A DNA stretch of 64,000 nucleotides from assembly GCF_009792895.1 (NCBI RefSeq), contig NZ_WSSC01000003.1, forward strand, positions 310,001 through 374,000, given 5' to 3'. Positions 46,779 through 57,214 of this stretch are shown here, piece after piece; the stretch's first letter is position 1, and each line of letters begins with the position of its first letter. A program made the position numbers and the translations under genes. The notes beneath the pieces are model-generated. The model ran no database searches and was not told where the DNA came from. It was given only the letters and a program-made list of their open reading frames with translations. The DNA is from Pigmentibacter ruber (GTDB lineage: Bacteria; Bdellovibrionota_B; Oligoflexia; Silvanigrellales; Silvanigrellaceae).

Positions 46779-49700
46779 GTGGAAATTAAGAATTTTCAAG
46801 ATTTTATTATATCTCTTTGCAATTATTGGGTTAATCATGGCTGTATTTGGAGTCAACCTTATGATGCAAGTATGGGAGCAGGCACGTTCCATCCACACAC
46901 ATTTTTAAAAGGAATTGGTCCTGAGCCATGGAGGTCTGTGTATGTGCAACCTTGTAGGAGACCAGTTGATGGAAGATATGGAAAAAGTCCTTATCGGTTT
47001 CAGCATTATTACCAACTACAAGTCTTATTAAAACCTTCACCCGCAAATATTGTGGATATTTTTTTAAAGTCTCTTGAACATGTAGGAATTAATTTAAAAG
47101 AAAATGATATTGGTTTGTTGGAAGACGATTGGAAAGGCCCAACTTTAGGAGCCTGGGGGCTTGGTTGGGAAATAAGAGCAAATGGTCAGGAAGTAACTCA
47201 ATTTACTTATTTCCAACAACTTGGTGGTCTAGATATTGACGTTGTTTGTGGTGAAATTACTTATGGTTTAGAACGACTGTATATGTATTCAAAGGGATAT
47301 AAAAATGCCTTGGAAATCCCTTTTAATGAACATTTTACTTATGGTGACATTTTTTATCAAAATGAATTTGAATTTTCTTTTTTTAACTTTAAAGAAGCAG
47401 ATATAAAAGAACTATTTGATCATTTTGAAAAATGTGAAGAAAAGGTCTCACAACTTTGTGAGAAAAATTTAGTTTTGCCAGCATATGACTATGTTTTACA
47501 AGCTTCGCATGCATTTAATCTTTTAGATGCTAGAGGTGCTATTTCTGTTAGTGAAAGACAAAGATATATCGGACGTGTAAGGGATTGTGCAAAAAAATGT
47601 GCAATACAATATAGAAGTTCTAGAGAAAAATTAAATTTTCCAATGCTAAGCAGACTAGATACCGATGCTCGGCAGCCGCTCTTTCCAATTGGAAATCAAA
47701 ACAATTTAACTATTCCACAAGAAACTAAAAAGTATAAAAACATAGAACAATTAGGTAGTAGTGAGAAAATAAATATAGTTTTTGAGCTTGGTGTAGAAGA
47801 AATGCCTCCAGCATTTCAACTGTCTGCAAAATCTGAATTAGAAGAAAAAATTGGAAGTTTTATAAATGCAAATAATCTGGATTGGAAAAATAATACCTCA
47901 CAAAATTCAAAATTCAAAGTAGAAGTTTCAGCTAGAAGATTAAGCATCCAATTTTTAAATATTCCTAAGCAAGAAAAAGCAAGAATTGAGGAAATTTGGG
48001 GGCCTGTTGAAAGGATTGCCAGAAATTCTGATGGAACTTTAACCCAAGCAGGATTGGGATTCTGTAAGAAAAATAATATTGATCCATCTTTAGTTGAATT
48101 TAAAAAGAAAAATGATGGTACTTTTTTATTTGCTTCTAAAGAAATTATTGGAAGAGATTTTCCGCTATTGCTTGCAGAAAAATTTAAAGAATGGTGTTAT
48201 GAATTAAAAGCACCTTTGAAAATGAAATGGCTACCTCAGAATATAAGTCCCCAATTTATTAGACCTGTACGTTGGATAGTTGCGCTTGTTAATGATCTTG
48301 TGATTGAATTTGAAATGTTTGGTATTAAGTCTGGGCGTTCAACCTGCGGGCAAAGAATATTATTCCCTCAACCAACTGATATTGATAATGCAAAAAATTA
48401 CGAGAAAATATTACTTGAGTTATCAGTTGTACCAGCTTTTGAAAATCGAAAAGAAAAATTTGAAAACGATGCTATTAAATTAGCGAAACAAGTAAATGGA
48501 CAAATTAAATCTGATCAAGCACTAATGAATAAATGTTTAGGTTTATTTGAAAATCCAGATTTATTTATAGCTGATTTTGATCCAAAATATTTACGGTTAC
48601 CTAAACCTTTAATCACAAGTGTTCTTCGTGAACATATGAATTATTTTTCTGTTGTTAAAGAAAATACTAGTGAATTGTTACCTTACTATGTAGGTGCAGC
48701 TAACTACGCTTGTACAAAGAAAACTGAAATGATTGAGGGAACAAAAACAGTTGTTGTTGGACGCCTCGAAGATGGTGCATTTTATTATGATACTGATTTA
48801 AAAACACCTTTATTTGAGTTACGTTCTAAGTTAAAAGATCAGCTGTTCAATGCCAATATGGGAACTCTATTTGATAAATCTGAAAGACTAATTAAAATCT
48901 CAGCTGGAATTTGTCGTGAATTAAAAATGGATATTGATTTTTCTGTATTAGAAAAAGCAGCTGAGTATTGCAAGGCGGATTTAAAAACTGGTTGTGTCCA
49001 AGAATTCCCAGATGAAATGCAAGGAATTATGGGTGGTATTTTAATTAAGGAACAAAATATTTTAAATCATCAATTAAAATCAGAAAAAGCAGCAAAAGCT
49101 GTTGAAGAACATTATTTACCTACAGGAGCATCTTCAGAACTTCCAAGCTCGTTAGAAGGGGTAATATTATCTCTAGCAGATAAAATTGATTCCCTATGTA
49201 TGATGATCTGTCATGGGGCAGAAGTTAAAGGAAACAAAGATCCATTTGGTTTGAGAAGACTTGCATTGTCAATAGCAAGATTACTCGGTGTAAAAGGTGA
49301 ACAAAATCACTTAAACTTGTCTTTAGTGCTGATAGTAGAAATATGCCTAGGTGTTATTGAAGAAAGTTACGTTATAAAACATGAAAGTCGTCAAAAAATT
49401 TATTCATTTATTGTAGAAAGAATGAAAGCATCTTTAATTGAGGATTTTGATACACGCATAATAGATGCTCTTTCAAAACCTTTACTTGAAGATCATCTGA
49501 TTAATGTTAGGAATTTTGCAGGAAAAATAGCTCACGCCTTAAAACAAAATGGTAAAGGTTCCCTTCTTGAAGCTTTAGTTCCTTATAAAAGAGCCAAAAA
49601 TTTAACACAAAATTGGCAAAATAAAGAGGAATTAAATATTAATCTTTTTAGAGCTAATGAAGAATTATCTTTATATGAAAATTTAAAAAGTGTTGAAAAT

Positions 49701-49907
49701 AAAGTGCGTGAATTTAAAAGAAATTCTGATTATGAAAATTTACTACTTACTTTAGCTAGTTTGGCTGAACCTATGTCGAAATTTTTTGAAAATGTTATGG
49801 TTAATGATCCAGACGAAAAATTAAAGAATAATCGTTTAACTCTTCTCTCTCGACTTTGTTTCATGTATGAGGAAGTTGCGGATTTTTCACTTATTCAGGT
49901 TCAATAA
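46779..49907 (+). CDS. glyQS: glycyl-tRNA synthetase, fused alpha and beta subunits
   Basis: About 1042 residues. Residues 1-295 are the alpha subunit (GAGTFHPHTFLKGIGPEPWR, YVQPCRRPVDGRYG, EVTQFTYFQQLGG); after a ~40-residue linker the beta subunit begins at ELGVEEMPPAFQL and runs to the end. In most bacteria these are separate genes. It charges tRNA-Gly. The GTG at 46779 has AAGG eight bases upstream; a GTG three codons earlier is also in frame. ribF starts one base after the stop, so the two are coupled. Confidence 0.95.
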   Translation: MEIKNFQDFIISLCNYWVNHGCIWSQPYDASMGAGTFHPHTFLKGIGPEPWRSVYVQPCRRPVDGRYGKSPYRFQHYYQLQVLLKPSPANIVDIFLKSLEHVGINLKENDIGLLEDDWKGPTLGAWGLGWEIRANGQEVTQFTYFQQLGGLDIDVVCGEITYGLERLYMYSKGYKNALEIPFNEHFTYGDIFYQNEFEFSFFNFKEADIKELFDHFEKCEEKVSQLCEKNLVLPAYDYVLQASHAFNLLDARGAISVSERQRYIGRVRDCAKKCAIQYRSSREKLNFPMLSRLDTDARQPLFPIGNQNNLTIPQETKKYKNIEQLGSSEKINIVFELGVEEMPPAFQLSAKSELEEKIGSFINANNLDWKNNTSQNSKFKVEVSARRLSIQFLNIPKQEKARIEEIWGPVERIARNSDGTLTQAGLGFCKKNNIDPSLVEFKKKNDGTFLFASKEIIGRDFPLLLAEKFKEWCYELKAPLKMKWLPQNISPQFIRPVRWIVALVNDLVIEFEMFGIKSGRSTCGQRILFPQPTDIDNAKNYEKILLELSVVPAFENRKEKFENDAIKLAKQVNGQIKSDQALMNKCLGLFENPDLFIADFDPKYLRLPKPLITSVLREHMNYFSVVKENTSELLPYYVGAANYACTKKTEMIEGTKTVVVGRLEDGAFYYDTDLKTPLFELRSKLKDQLFNANMGTLFDKSERLIKISAGICRELKMDIDFSVLEKAAEYCKADLKTGCVQEFPDEMQGIMGGILIKEQNILNHQLKSEKAAKAVEEHYLPTGASSELPSSLEGVILSLADKIDSLCMMICHGAEVKGNKDPFGLRRLALSIARLLGVKGEQNHLNLSLVLIVEICLGVIEESYVIKHESRQKIYSFIVERMKASLIEDFDTRIIDALSKPLLEDHLINVRNFAGKIAHALKQNGKGSLLEALVPYKRAKNLTQNWQNKEELNINLFRANEELSLYENLKSVENKVREFKRNSDYENLLLTLASLAEPMSKFFENVMVNDPDEKLKNNRLTLLSRLCFMYEEVADFSLIQVQ

Positions 49908-49908
49908 A

Positions 49909-50853
49909 ATGGATTTAAAACAGTCTTTTAAAGTTGTTGGTATTGAAGACATTATTAGGAAAAAAAATAGGATAGCAATTACTTTTGGGAATTTTGATGG
50001 AGTTCATTTAGGACATATCCATCTTTTGAAAGAATTAAAAAAAATTTCAAATGATAATCCAATAGTAGTTGTTACTTTTGATCCTCATCCGGCAATGTAT
50101 TTTTCAGGAATAAAAAAGCCATTACTTAATACAACTGAGGATAAAATTAATTTGTTATTAGAGGCTGGAGTGAGTTCTGTAGTTGTTCAGCCTTTCAATC
50201 AAAGTTTTGCAAATTTAACTGCGGATAACTTTTGTGAATGGCTAAAAGAAAATTTTAATATTTCTTCTGTCATTCTTGGTTACGACTTCTGCTATGGCAA
50301 GCAGCGTTTAGGAAATTTTGAACATATGAAAGCCTTTGCTGAAAAAGAACAATGGGAAATTAGAAAAGCTGAAGTATTTAAGTTATACAATGATAAAGTT
50401 GTATCTTCTTCCTCTATTAGAGAACTTATCTTACAAGGACAAGTCGAAGATGCAGAATATTTATTAAATCGCCCTTATTTTTTACCTGGTACTGTTGTAC
50501 AAGGGGATCAACGTGGAAGGTTAATTGGCTTTCCAACTGCAAATATAGATTTACAAGAAGATTTAGTTATTCCAAAGTATGGAGTATATGCTTGTTTTGT
50601 TGAAATAGAATCTTCAAAAAAGTTGTTACCAGCAGTGATGAATTGCGGTGTTCGGCCAACGATTGCTAAAGGTTTAAAGCTCCAAATTGAAGCCCATATT
50701 TTAAATTTTTCTCAGGATATTTATGGTAAAAAAGTAAAATTTTTTCTGAAAAAATTTATTCGTGGAGAAATGAAGTTTGAAAGTATTGATCAACTTAAAG
50801 AACAAATAACCAAAGATGTTGAACAGGCGAAAAATTTATTTATGGATATTTAA
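49909..50853 (+). CDS. ribF: bifunctional riboflavin kinase/FAD synthetase
   Basis: 314 residues. The N-terminal FMN adenylyltransferase domain has the nucleotidyl-transferase signature GNFDGVHLGH (His33, His36). The C-terminal riboflavin kinase domain has GTVVQGDQRGRLIGFPTANI and later VMNCGVRPT. It turns riboflavin into FMN and FAD in the cytosol. The open frame starts 14 codons earlier inside glyQS, but the ATG directly after the glyQS stop gives the normal family start. The next gene, ppk1, starts immediately after its stop. Confidence 0.95.
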   Translation: MDLKQSFKVVGIEDIIRKKNRIAITFGNFDGVHLGHIHLLKELKKISNDNPIVVVTFDPHPAMYFSGIKKPLLNTTEDKINLLLEAGVSSVVVQPFNQSFANLTADNFCEWLKENFNISSVILGYDFCYGKQRLGNFEHMKAFAEKEQWEIRKAEVFKLYNDKVVSSSSIRELILQGQVEDAEYLLNRPYFLPGTVVQGDQRGRLIGFPTANIDLQEDLVIPKYGVYACFVEIESSKKLLPAVMNCGVRPTIAKGLKLQIEAHILNFSQDIYGKKVKFFLKKFIRGEMKFESIDQLKEQITKDVEQAKNLFMDI

Positions 50854-53187
50854 ATGAATAATAAGTCAATTAACACAGATAAAAGTACCCAAAAAAATCT
50901 TCCTGCTATTGATGTTTCAAATTTTCAAAAAGATGTACAAACTCATAAAAATATTCATCTAGATGATCCTGATCTTTATATTAACCGTGAAATTTCATGG
51001 TTAACTTTTAATGAAAGAGTTTTATCAGAGGCTGAAAATAAGTTAGTTCCTTTAATTGAAAGATTAAAGTTTTGTATTATCTTTGCTTCCAATTTAGATG
51101 AATTTTTTATGGTCAGAATATCTGGCTTGCTTCGCTTGGTATCAAAACCAAATAATTCTTTTAATTATGATGAAGAAGATTCCGAAGAAACACTTGATGA
51201 AGTTGCAATAAAAGTAAGAGGTTTATTAAAAAGATTAGCAAAATGTTTGCATACTGAAATTCTACCTGAGCTAAGCTTAAATAATATTACTATTCCGAGA
51301 TTTGGTGAATTAACAAGAACGGAAGAAGAAAAACTAGATATTCATTTTGAAAGTCAGGTATTCCCAGTACTAACACCTCTTGCAATAGATCCTGCCCACC
51401 CGTTTCCTTATTTATCAAATTTATCTTTATATTTGGCAGTTACTTTTGAGGGTGTATCAGATAATGGAGAACCATTACTAGCTCTTGTTGAAGTTCCGCA
51501 AAAAATAATGCGTTTAATTCCAATTTCACAAAAAATAAGTAAACAAAGATTTTTCTTACTTGATGAACTCATCAAAAATTATATGCCCACACTTTTTCCA
51601 TGGACACAAGTGACAGGAGCATATGCATTTAGAGTAACAAGAAATTTAGATTATCAATTACTTGATCATGAAGTAAAAGATTTAATGAAATCTATCGAAT
51701 ACGAATTAAAAGATAGAGAACAAAAGACAGTTGTAAGGTTAGAATATGAAAAAAATATGCCTGATTGGTTAAGAAACAAATTGGCTGCTGTGTTAGATTT
51801 AGATTCCTCCGATTTATATGAAATTGATGGAATGATAAATATTCGTGATTTAGCGCCATTGCTAAAAATTGAAAGATTAGATCCATATTTAAAAGATGAA
51901 GCATTTAATCCAAGATTAAATATTAATCTAGTTGATGCCAGTAGAGATATTTTTGATATAATTAAAGAACGTGATATTTTATTACATCACCCCTATGATT
52001 CATTTGCTAGTGTTTTAGATTTTCTTCGCAGTGCAGCGAAAGATGATAAAGTTTTAGCTATAAAACAAACATTATATCGATCTGGTGGAGATTCTCCAAT
52101 TATTGAGGCATTAGCAAATGCAGCAGAAAGAGGAAAACAAGTTACTGTTGTTGTTGAATTGAAAGCCCGTTTTGATGAAGCAAATAATATTGAATGGGCA
52201 AAAAGACTGGAAAGAGCTGGAGCTCATGTTGTTTTTGGTTTTATTGACTTAAAAACACATGCAAAATGTACGTTAGTAGTTCGAAAAGAAAAAAATAATT
52301 ACTTACAAAAATATGTTCATTTATCTACAGGAAATTATAATAGCTCAACAGCAAAACTTTACACTGATATTGGTCATTTAACTACTGATCCAATTTTATG
52401 TGATGATGTTGCTAATGTATTTAACTTTATTACGGGATTTAATATACTTCGTGATCAAGATTTAACTCAAATGAAAATCCCACATTTTGAAAAAATAAAA
52501 GTAGCTCCTTTTCGTTTAAGAGAACAGATTATTCAAATGATTGAAAATGAAAAAAAGAAGAATTGTTCTGAAAATCAGTCGCATATTATTTTTAAAATGA
52601 ATTCTTTAGTTGATGTAAAGTTATGTCAAGCTTTATATCGCGCTAGTCAAAAAGGGGTTAAAATTGATTTAATTATTAGAGGTATTTGTATTTTAAGACC
52701 AGATGTTCCAGGGGTATCTGAGAATATAAGAGTTATCAGTGTGATTGATAGGTTTTTAGAGCATTCTAGAATATTCTGGTTTAAAAATGCTGGAGATCCT
52801 TTGATTTTCTGTGGAAGTGCAGATTTAATGGAACGTAATATGGATCGCCGAATTGAAATTGTTTGGCCCATAGAAAGTCCTGAATTGAAGTCTAAGTTAA
52901 CTGGAATTTTAACTACATTTTTACTTGATAATTGTAAAAGCCACAAGATGCAAAGTGATGGGACATACATAAGAAAGTTGCCGTCACAAAACGAAAAATT
53001 ATATCGGAGTCAAGATAAATTTATTGAATATGCAAGACGTTATGGTATAAAATCAATAGCCTACGATCAGGCTATAAAGCCTTTATTTGATAAAAAGGAT
53101 TTCGATCGCATTCCTGAAAGATTTATTCCTTCATTAGTTGTTGAAGAATTAAGTACAAGAAGTTCCAAGAAAAAGAAGAAGAAATAA
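50854..53187 (+). CDS. ppk1: polyphosphate kinase 1
   Basis: 777 residues. Reversibly polymerises ATP gamma-phosphate into polyphosphate. Visible: NREISWLTFNERVL at the start, SNLDEFFMVRI, the phospho-histidine candidate His469 in KTHAKCTL and His489 in HLSTGNYN, and an arginine-rich end of the catalytic region (MERNMDRRIEI). It ends in a run of six lysines. Its stop and the ATG of ppx overlap by one base (TAATG), so the kinase and phosphatase are coupled. An N-terminal ~40-residue extension is polar and not family-specific. Confidence 0.94.
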   Translation: MNNKSINTDKSTQKNLPAIDVSNFQKDVQTHKNIHLDDPDLYINREISWLTFNERVLSEAENKLVPLIERLKFCIIFASNLDEFFMVRISGLLRLVSKPNNSFNYDEEDSEETLDEVAIKVRGLLKRLAKCLHTEILPELSLNNITIPRFGELTRTEEEKLDIHFESQVFPVLTPLAIDPAHPFPYLSNLSLYLAVTFEGVSDNGEPLLALVEVPQKIMRLIPISQKISKQRFFLLDELIKNYMPTLFPWTQVTGAYAFRVTRNLDYQLLDHEVKDLMKSIEYELKDREQKTVVRLEYEKNMPDWLRNKLAAVLDLDSSDLYEIDGMINIRDLAPLLKIERLDPYLKDEAFNPRLNINLVDASRDIFDIIKERDILLHHPYDSFASVLDFLRSAAKDDKVLAIKQTLYRSGGDSPIIEALANAAERGKQVTVVVELKARFDEANNIEWAKRLERAGAHVVFGFIDLKTHAKCTLVVRKEKNNYLQKYVHLSTGNYNSSTAKLYTDIGHLTTDPILCDDVANVFNFITGFNILRDQDLTQMKIPHFEKIKVAPFRLREQIIQMIENEKKKNCSENQSHIIFKMNSLVDVKLCQALYRASQKGVKIDLIIRGICILRPDVPGVSENIRVISVIDRFLEHSRIFWFKNAGDPLIFCGSADLMERNMDRRIEIVWPIESPELKSKLTGILTTFLLDNCKSHKMQSDGTYIRKLPSQNEKLYRSQDKFIEYARRYGIKSIAYDQAIKPLFDKKDFDRIPERFIPSLVVEELSTRSSKKKKKK

Positions 53188-54761
53188 TGTTAAATTTGTC
53201 GGAAAAAAAAGTGTTTGAGAAAAAAAGAATTGCAGCAATTGATGTTGGTTCTAATAGTATTCATATGCTTATTGTTGATATGGAATCAATAAATTCTTTT
53301 ACAATAATTGCTTCAGAAAAAGATCAAGTTCGTTTAGCAGCATCGATTGATGACGACGGCAATTTAACATCAGAAGCATTAAATAAAACAATTGTTGTTT
53401 TAAGGAAAATGAAAGAGGTTGCAGATAGTCTAAAAGCGCAGGTAAGAGCAGTAGGTACTAGTGCGTTGCGAGAAGCAAAAAATTCTTCTGACTTTGTAGC
53501 TAAATTATATAAGAAAACAGGAATAGATGTTGAAGTTATTTCTGGGCATGAAGAAGCCAGACTTGTTTACTTAGGAGTTCAACAAGGGTTACCAATTCAT
53601 GGTAAATCTACACTTATTATAGACATTGGCGGAGGTTCTACAGAAATAGTTGTGGGGCAGTGGGGTGAAGAACGCTTTGCAACTTCCCTTAAATTAGGGT
53701 GTGTACGCTTAACACAAATGTTTCTAACAAGTGATCCATTGAGTGATGAGCATTTAAGAGCACTAGAATTATATATAAATACAAGGCTAGAACCTGTTCT
53801 TTCGGAAGTTGAAAGAATTGGATTTGATATTGCAGTTGGTTCATCAGGAACAATAAAAGCTATAAAGTCACTAGTACTAGGAATTTTAAATACCCCTCCC
53901 CTTCAAACAATGCATGGATCTGTTTTAACAGCTAAAGAAATTTGGCTGGCAAAAGAAGCTCTATTAAAGGCAAAATCTTTAAAAGAAAGAAAACAACTCC
54001 CAGGTTTAGATTCTAAACGGGCTGAAATTGTGGTAGCTGGGCTGTTTGTTTTAAGTTCCATAACCAAAATTTTGGGAATTAGAGAATGGACAATATCTCT
54101 AACTGCTCTTAGAGAAGGTATCCTTTTTGATACGATATTACGTGATGGAGTATGGTTACAAGGAGACACAACCGATGTCCGTTGGCGATCAGTTCGATCC
54201 TTTGGACAAAAGTTTCATATTGATGAAGCACATGCGTTTCATATCACATCCTTTGCCATAAGTTTATTTGATCAACTGTTATTTAAACATAATTTATCAA
54301 GTGCATGGCGAGAATTTTTAAGATCTGCCGCATATTTGCATGAATGTGGGTTATTTATTGGTCATACAGGTCACCATAAACATACTTTTTATTTTATTCG
54401 AAATGCTTCTTTGCCAGGATTTACTACGCGAGAAATGCAAATAATTGCAACAATTGTTCGTTACCATAGGAAAAGGATGCCTAGAGAAAGTGATGAGGTT
54501 TATTGCGATTTTGATAAAGAAATACAGAAGGCTGTTAATATTTGCGCGGCAATTTTACGACTTTCTGTTTCTCTTGATAGAGGTCGGCAAGGTAAAATAC
54601 AAGAGATTATTGTAAGAGAAAGTTCTAATAGTAAAATGAGTTTGGTTGTTTATTTAAGAGCAACACATGACATTGAACTTGAAATGTATGAAGCAGCAAT
54701 TGAAAAGAAAGCCTTTGAAAATGTTTTTTCTTGTGCACTTGAAATTATGTTAGAGCAATAG
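53187..54761 (+). CDS. ppx: Ppx/GppA exopolyphosphatase with HD-like C-terminal domain
   Basis: 524 residues. N-terminal actin/ASKHA fold with AAIDVGSNSIHMLIVD, AVGTSALREAKN, GHEEARLVYLG and DIGGGSTEIV, the phosphate and nucleotide motifs of the family. Residues ~330-520 resemble the C-terminal helical HD-type region (SAAYLHECGLFIGHTGHHKHT). It hydrolyses polyphosphate or pppGpp. Coupled to ppk1, so the same transcript makes and degrades polyphosphate. Confidence 0.92.
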   Translation: MLNLSEKKVFEKKRIAAIDVGSNSIHMLIVDMESINSFTIIASEKDQVRLAASIDDDGNLTSEALNKTIVVLRKMKEVADSLKAQVRAVGTSALREAKNSSDFVAKLYKKTGIDVEVISGHEEARLVYLGVQQGLPIHGKSTLIIDIGGGSTEIVVGQWGEERFATSLKLGCVRLTQMFLTSDPLSDEHLRALELYINTRLEPVLSEVERIGFDIAVGSSGTIKAIKSLVLGILNTPPLQTMHGSVLTAKEIWLAKEALLKAKSLKERKQLPGLDSKRAEIVVAGLFVLSSITKILGIREWTISLTALREGILFDTILRDGVWLQGDTTDVRWRSVRSFGQKFHIDEAHAFHITSFAISLFDQLLFKHNLSSAWREFLRSAAYLHECGLFIGHTGHHKHTFYFIRNASLPGFTTREMQIIATIVRYHRKRMPRESDEVYCDFDKEIQKAVNICAAILRLSVSLDRGRQGKIQEIIVRESSNSKMSLVVYLRATHDIELEMYEAAIEKKAFENVFSCALEIMLEQ

Positions 54762-54792
54762 GATTTGTAATTAATAAAAAGGTAATATCACA

Positions 54793-56631
54793 TTGAACCG
54801 TAAACAGTATTTCAAAATTTATATCTTAGTATTTATTGCTTTATATTCAGAATTTAATCTGGCAAATCAGGAGATGTTTGTAAATATTCCTTCAGAAAAA
54901 AACTATGAGGATGAGACTAATAATGTTATAGTTAAACAAAATCAGTGTAAAACTATCGAAAATGGAATATCAGGAAGAATTATTCTACCAAATTCTGAAA
55001 ATATAGAAAATGAACTAGAAGGAATTGAAATTAGGATTTTAGGAATAGATTATTCAAAATTAGAAAATAAAGAAAGATATATATATAAGCCAGAAAAAAA
55101 TAATGGTTGTTTTAACATAGAAAATATACCAATTGGAAGTTCGATACTATTAGCAATTTGGGATACTAATAGTAAATATTATACCAAAACTGTAAACGCT
55201 TATGCAGGCGCAAGCCCAAATTTATATGAAATCCCATTAATTTTAGCGACTAAAGTATCACTAGAGTCAAGTTATGCCTCAGGAACTCCTCAATTTTACA
55301 ATAAAGCTGGAATTTGTGGAAAAGCAAAAGGATTATCACCTGGAGATTTGTTAGGAACAACTATATTCATTGAAAATGTTAATAAAAAAATATTCAAAGC
55401 AAGTTATGCAAAGGAACTCAATATCAGTTCTCCAAATTTACAAGAACTTTCTATGAATGGTTACTTTTGTGTATTTAATATCGACTCTTGTAATAAAGAT
55501 GAAGAAAATTGTTTAGATAACCCTAACTATAATTTGTATTTTACTTTAAAGAATGGTGAAAGGAAAAGATTTAGCTTAATTATTCCTGCAGCAACATTTT
55601 CAGATGAAAATTACTTTGATCTTACTGCTGGTGTAATTAAACCAGTTGAGCTTTATTCTTTAAATGATTTAAATGGTTATTCATGGCTATATGAGAAAGA
55701 TAATGCAAAAGTTTCTATATTCAACAAAATGATCTTAGAAAAAGAAGAATTAAATAAGCTTACTTATTTTTCAACAGGATATAAATTTGACATAATTAAC
55801 TATTCTTTATTAGATCAAAATAATTTTAATCAATTTTTTATAATAAAACCTAAGGAAGAATTTTTTATACAAGATAGATCAAAAAATGATAATGATGAAG
55901 GTCTAGTTTTTATTGAAGAAAAAAATCCTTTAAAACTAAAAATATTTAATCCCAAACATATGAAAATTAGTGACAATACTATTGAATATTTGGGGAGTAA
56001 AAAATTTGGATCGATATTTTTTAGTTTAAGTTTAGAAAAATATAATGTTGATAATAGTTTTGTTAAAATAGAAGTTAGAAATATATTTGGTTCTATTATA
56101 GCGGAAAGCTCAGTAATAGGAAAGAAAAATAATAATATTGAAATAATTGAATCTAATAATTTAGAATTAAATGGTATAGTTCATAGTTTAGAGCCTGGAT
56201 TCTATCAATTTTTCTTGAAATCAAAAGATAGTAATGACCGCGAAATATTTTTTACAACATTTATACAGTCTTTTTCAGGAAGAACTCAGATTATTACAGA
56301 ACCATTTGAGCAATTAAATATTGCTGAAAATTTGCAAGAGCAAAACTCCTATGTATTAAATTATCCAAATCTTAATGATATTATACCTAAAGGACCTCAG
56401 GGTAATGAATATTATGATTCATTATTTGATGATAGTAAAATATCTAATAACAGCGCTGAAATCGAAAAAGAAAAAGAAGAGCAAAATGATTGGCGGAGGG
56501 ATATTTATAAACAATTACCAGACAAAGTATTTTGTTCTTCAGAAGAATTATTGAATAGAAAAAGAAAGCAAGATAACGTTCTAATCAGCATGAGAACAAT
56601 AGAGATCGATCGTAACAAATATTACGAATAA
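54793..56631 (+). CDS. large secreted protein with carboxypeptidase-regulatory-like domains
   Basis: 612 residues, TTG start with AAAAGG upstream. Signal peptide (IYILVFIALYSEFNLA). Residues ~50-115 resemble a carboxypeptidase-regulatory-like beta-sandwich (GISGRIILPNSEN, GCFNIENIPIGSSILLAI); a second, weaker copy may follow at ~160-240 (AGICGKAKGLSPGD, NGYFCVFNI). The remainder is beta-rich and Asn/Glu-rich with no catalytic motif. It is probably periplasmic or surface exposed. Function unknown. Confidence 0.65.
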   Translation: MNRKQYFKIYILVFIALYSEFNLANQEMFVNIPSEKNYEDETNNVIVKQNQCKTIENGISGRIILPNSENIENELEGIEIRILGIDYSKLENKERYIYKPEKNNGCFNIENIPIGSSILLAIWDTNSKYYTKTVNAYAGASPNLYEIPLILATKVSLESSYASGTPQFYNKAGICGKAKGLSPGDLLGTTIFIENVNKKIFKASYAKELNISSPNLQELSMNGYFCVFNIDSCNKDEENCLDNPNYNLYFTLKNGERKRFSLIIPAATFSDENYFDLTAGVIKPVELYSLNDLNGYSWLYEKDNAKVSIFNKMILEKEELNKLTYFSTGYKFDIINYSLLDQNNFNQFFIIKPKEEFFIQDRSKNDNDEGLVFIEEKNPLKLKIFNPKHMKISDNTIEYLGSKKFGSIFFSLSLEKYNVDNSFVKIEVRNIFGSIIAESSVIGKKNNNIEIIESNNLELNGIVHSLEPGFYQFFLKSKDSNDREIFFTTFIQSFSGRTQIITEPFEQLNIAENLQEQNSYVLNYPNLNDIIPKGPQGNEYYDSLFDDSKISNNSAEIEKEKEEQNDWRRDIYKQLPDKVFCSSEELLNRKRKQDNVLISMRTIEIDRNKYYE

Positions 56632-56680
56632 TTGCTATCTGAATTTTTTATTCCTTTAAATTTAATATTATGGTCATTAT

Positions 56681-57139
56681 TTAAAATTTTTCATCAATAC
56701 CACTTTTTTTAATTATAGCGTTACGTGCGAGTTCATCGCACATATCATTGTACTCATTTCCTGAATGACCTTTTACCCACTGCCATGTTAAGTTATGTTT
56801 TCTTTGAAGGAGTGAAAGTTGCATCCAGAGTTCAATATTTTTAACAGGTTTACCGGATTTTGTTTTCCAACCATTTTTTTGCCAATTTTCAAGCCATTTT
56901 TCAGAAAAACCATTTTTGACATACTGGCTATCAGTGATAATAAGAACAGGCATAGGACGAGTAAGGCTTTCAAGACCTTTTATCACTCCAGTGAGTTCCA
57001 TTTTGTTGTTCGTTGTATACTGCTCATAACCAGAAATGCGTCTTCGGTATTCATTGTATAAAAGTACGCAGGCCCAACCTCCTGGACCCGGATTTCCTGA
57101 GCAAGCACCGTCTGTATAAAGTGTAACTTGTGAAGTCAT
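56681..57139 (-). CDS. rnhA: ribonuclease HI
   Basis: 152 residues. Cleaves RNA in RNA-DNA hybrids. The active-site residues match E. coli numbering within one: Asp10 (YTDGACSGNPGPGG), Glu48 (NNKMEL), Asp70 (ITDSQYV), His125 (KGHSGNEYND) and Asp135 (DELARN). The open frame could begin 27 codons earlier, but the chosen ATG puts the motif at the usual position. Divergent from the beta-barrel-like gene. Confidence 0.95.
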   Translation of the reverse strand: MTSQVTLYTDGACSGNPGPGGWACVLLYNEYRRRISGYEQYTTNNKMELTGVIKGLESLTRPMPVLIITDSQYVKNGFSEKWLENWQKNGWKTKSGKPVKNIELWMQLSLLQRKHNLTWQWVKGHSGNEYNDMCDELARNAIIKKSGIDEKF

Positions 57140-57214
57140 TGTATAATGTACTTTCATTGAGAACTGCAAAGAATTTTGCAGTTTAATTTTAGTAAAAATT
57201 GAAAGAGATATTGA

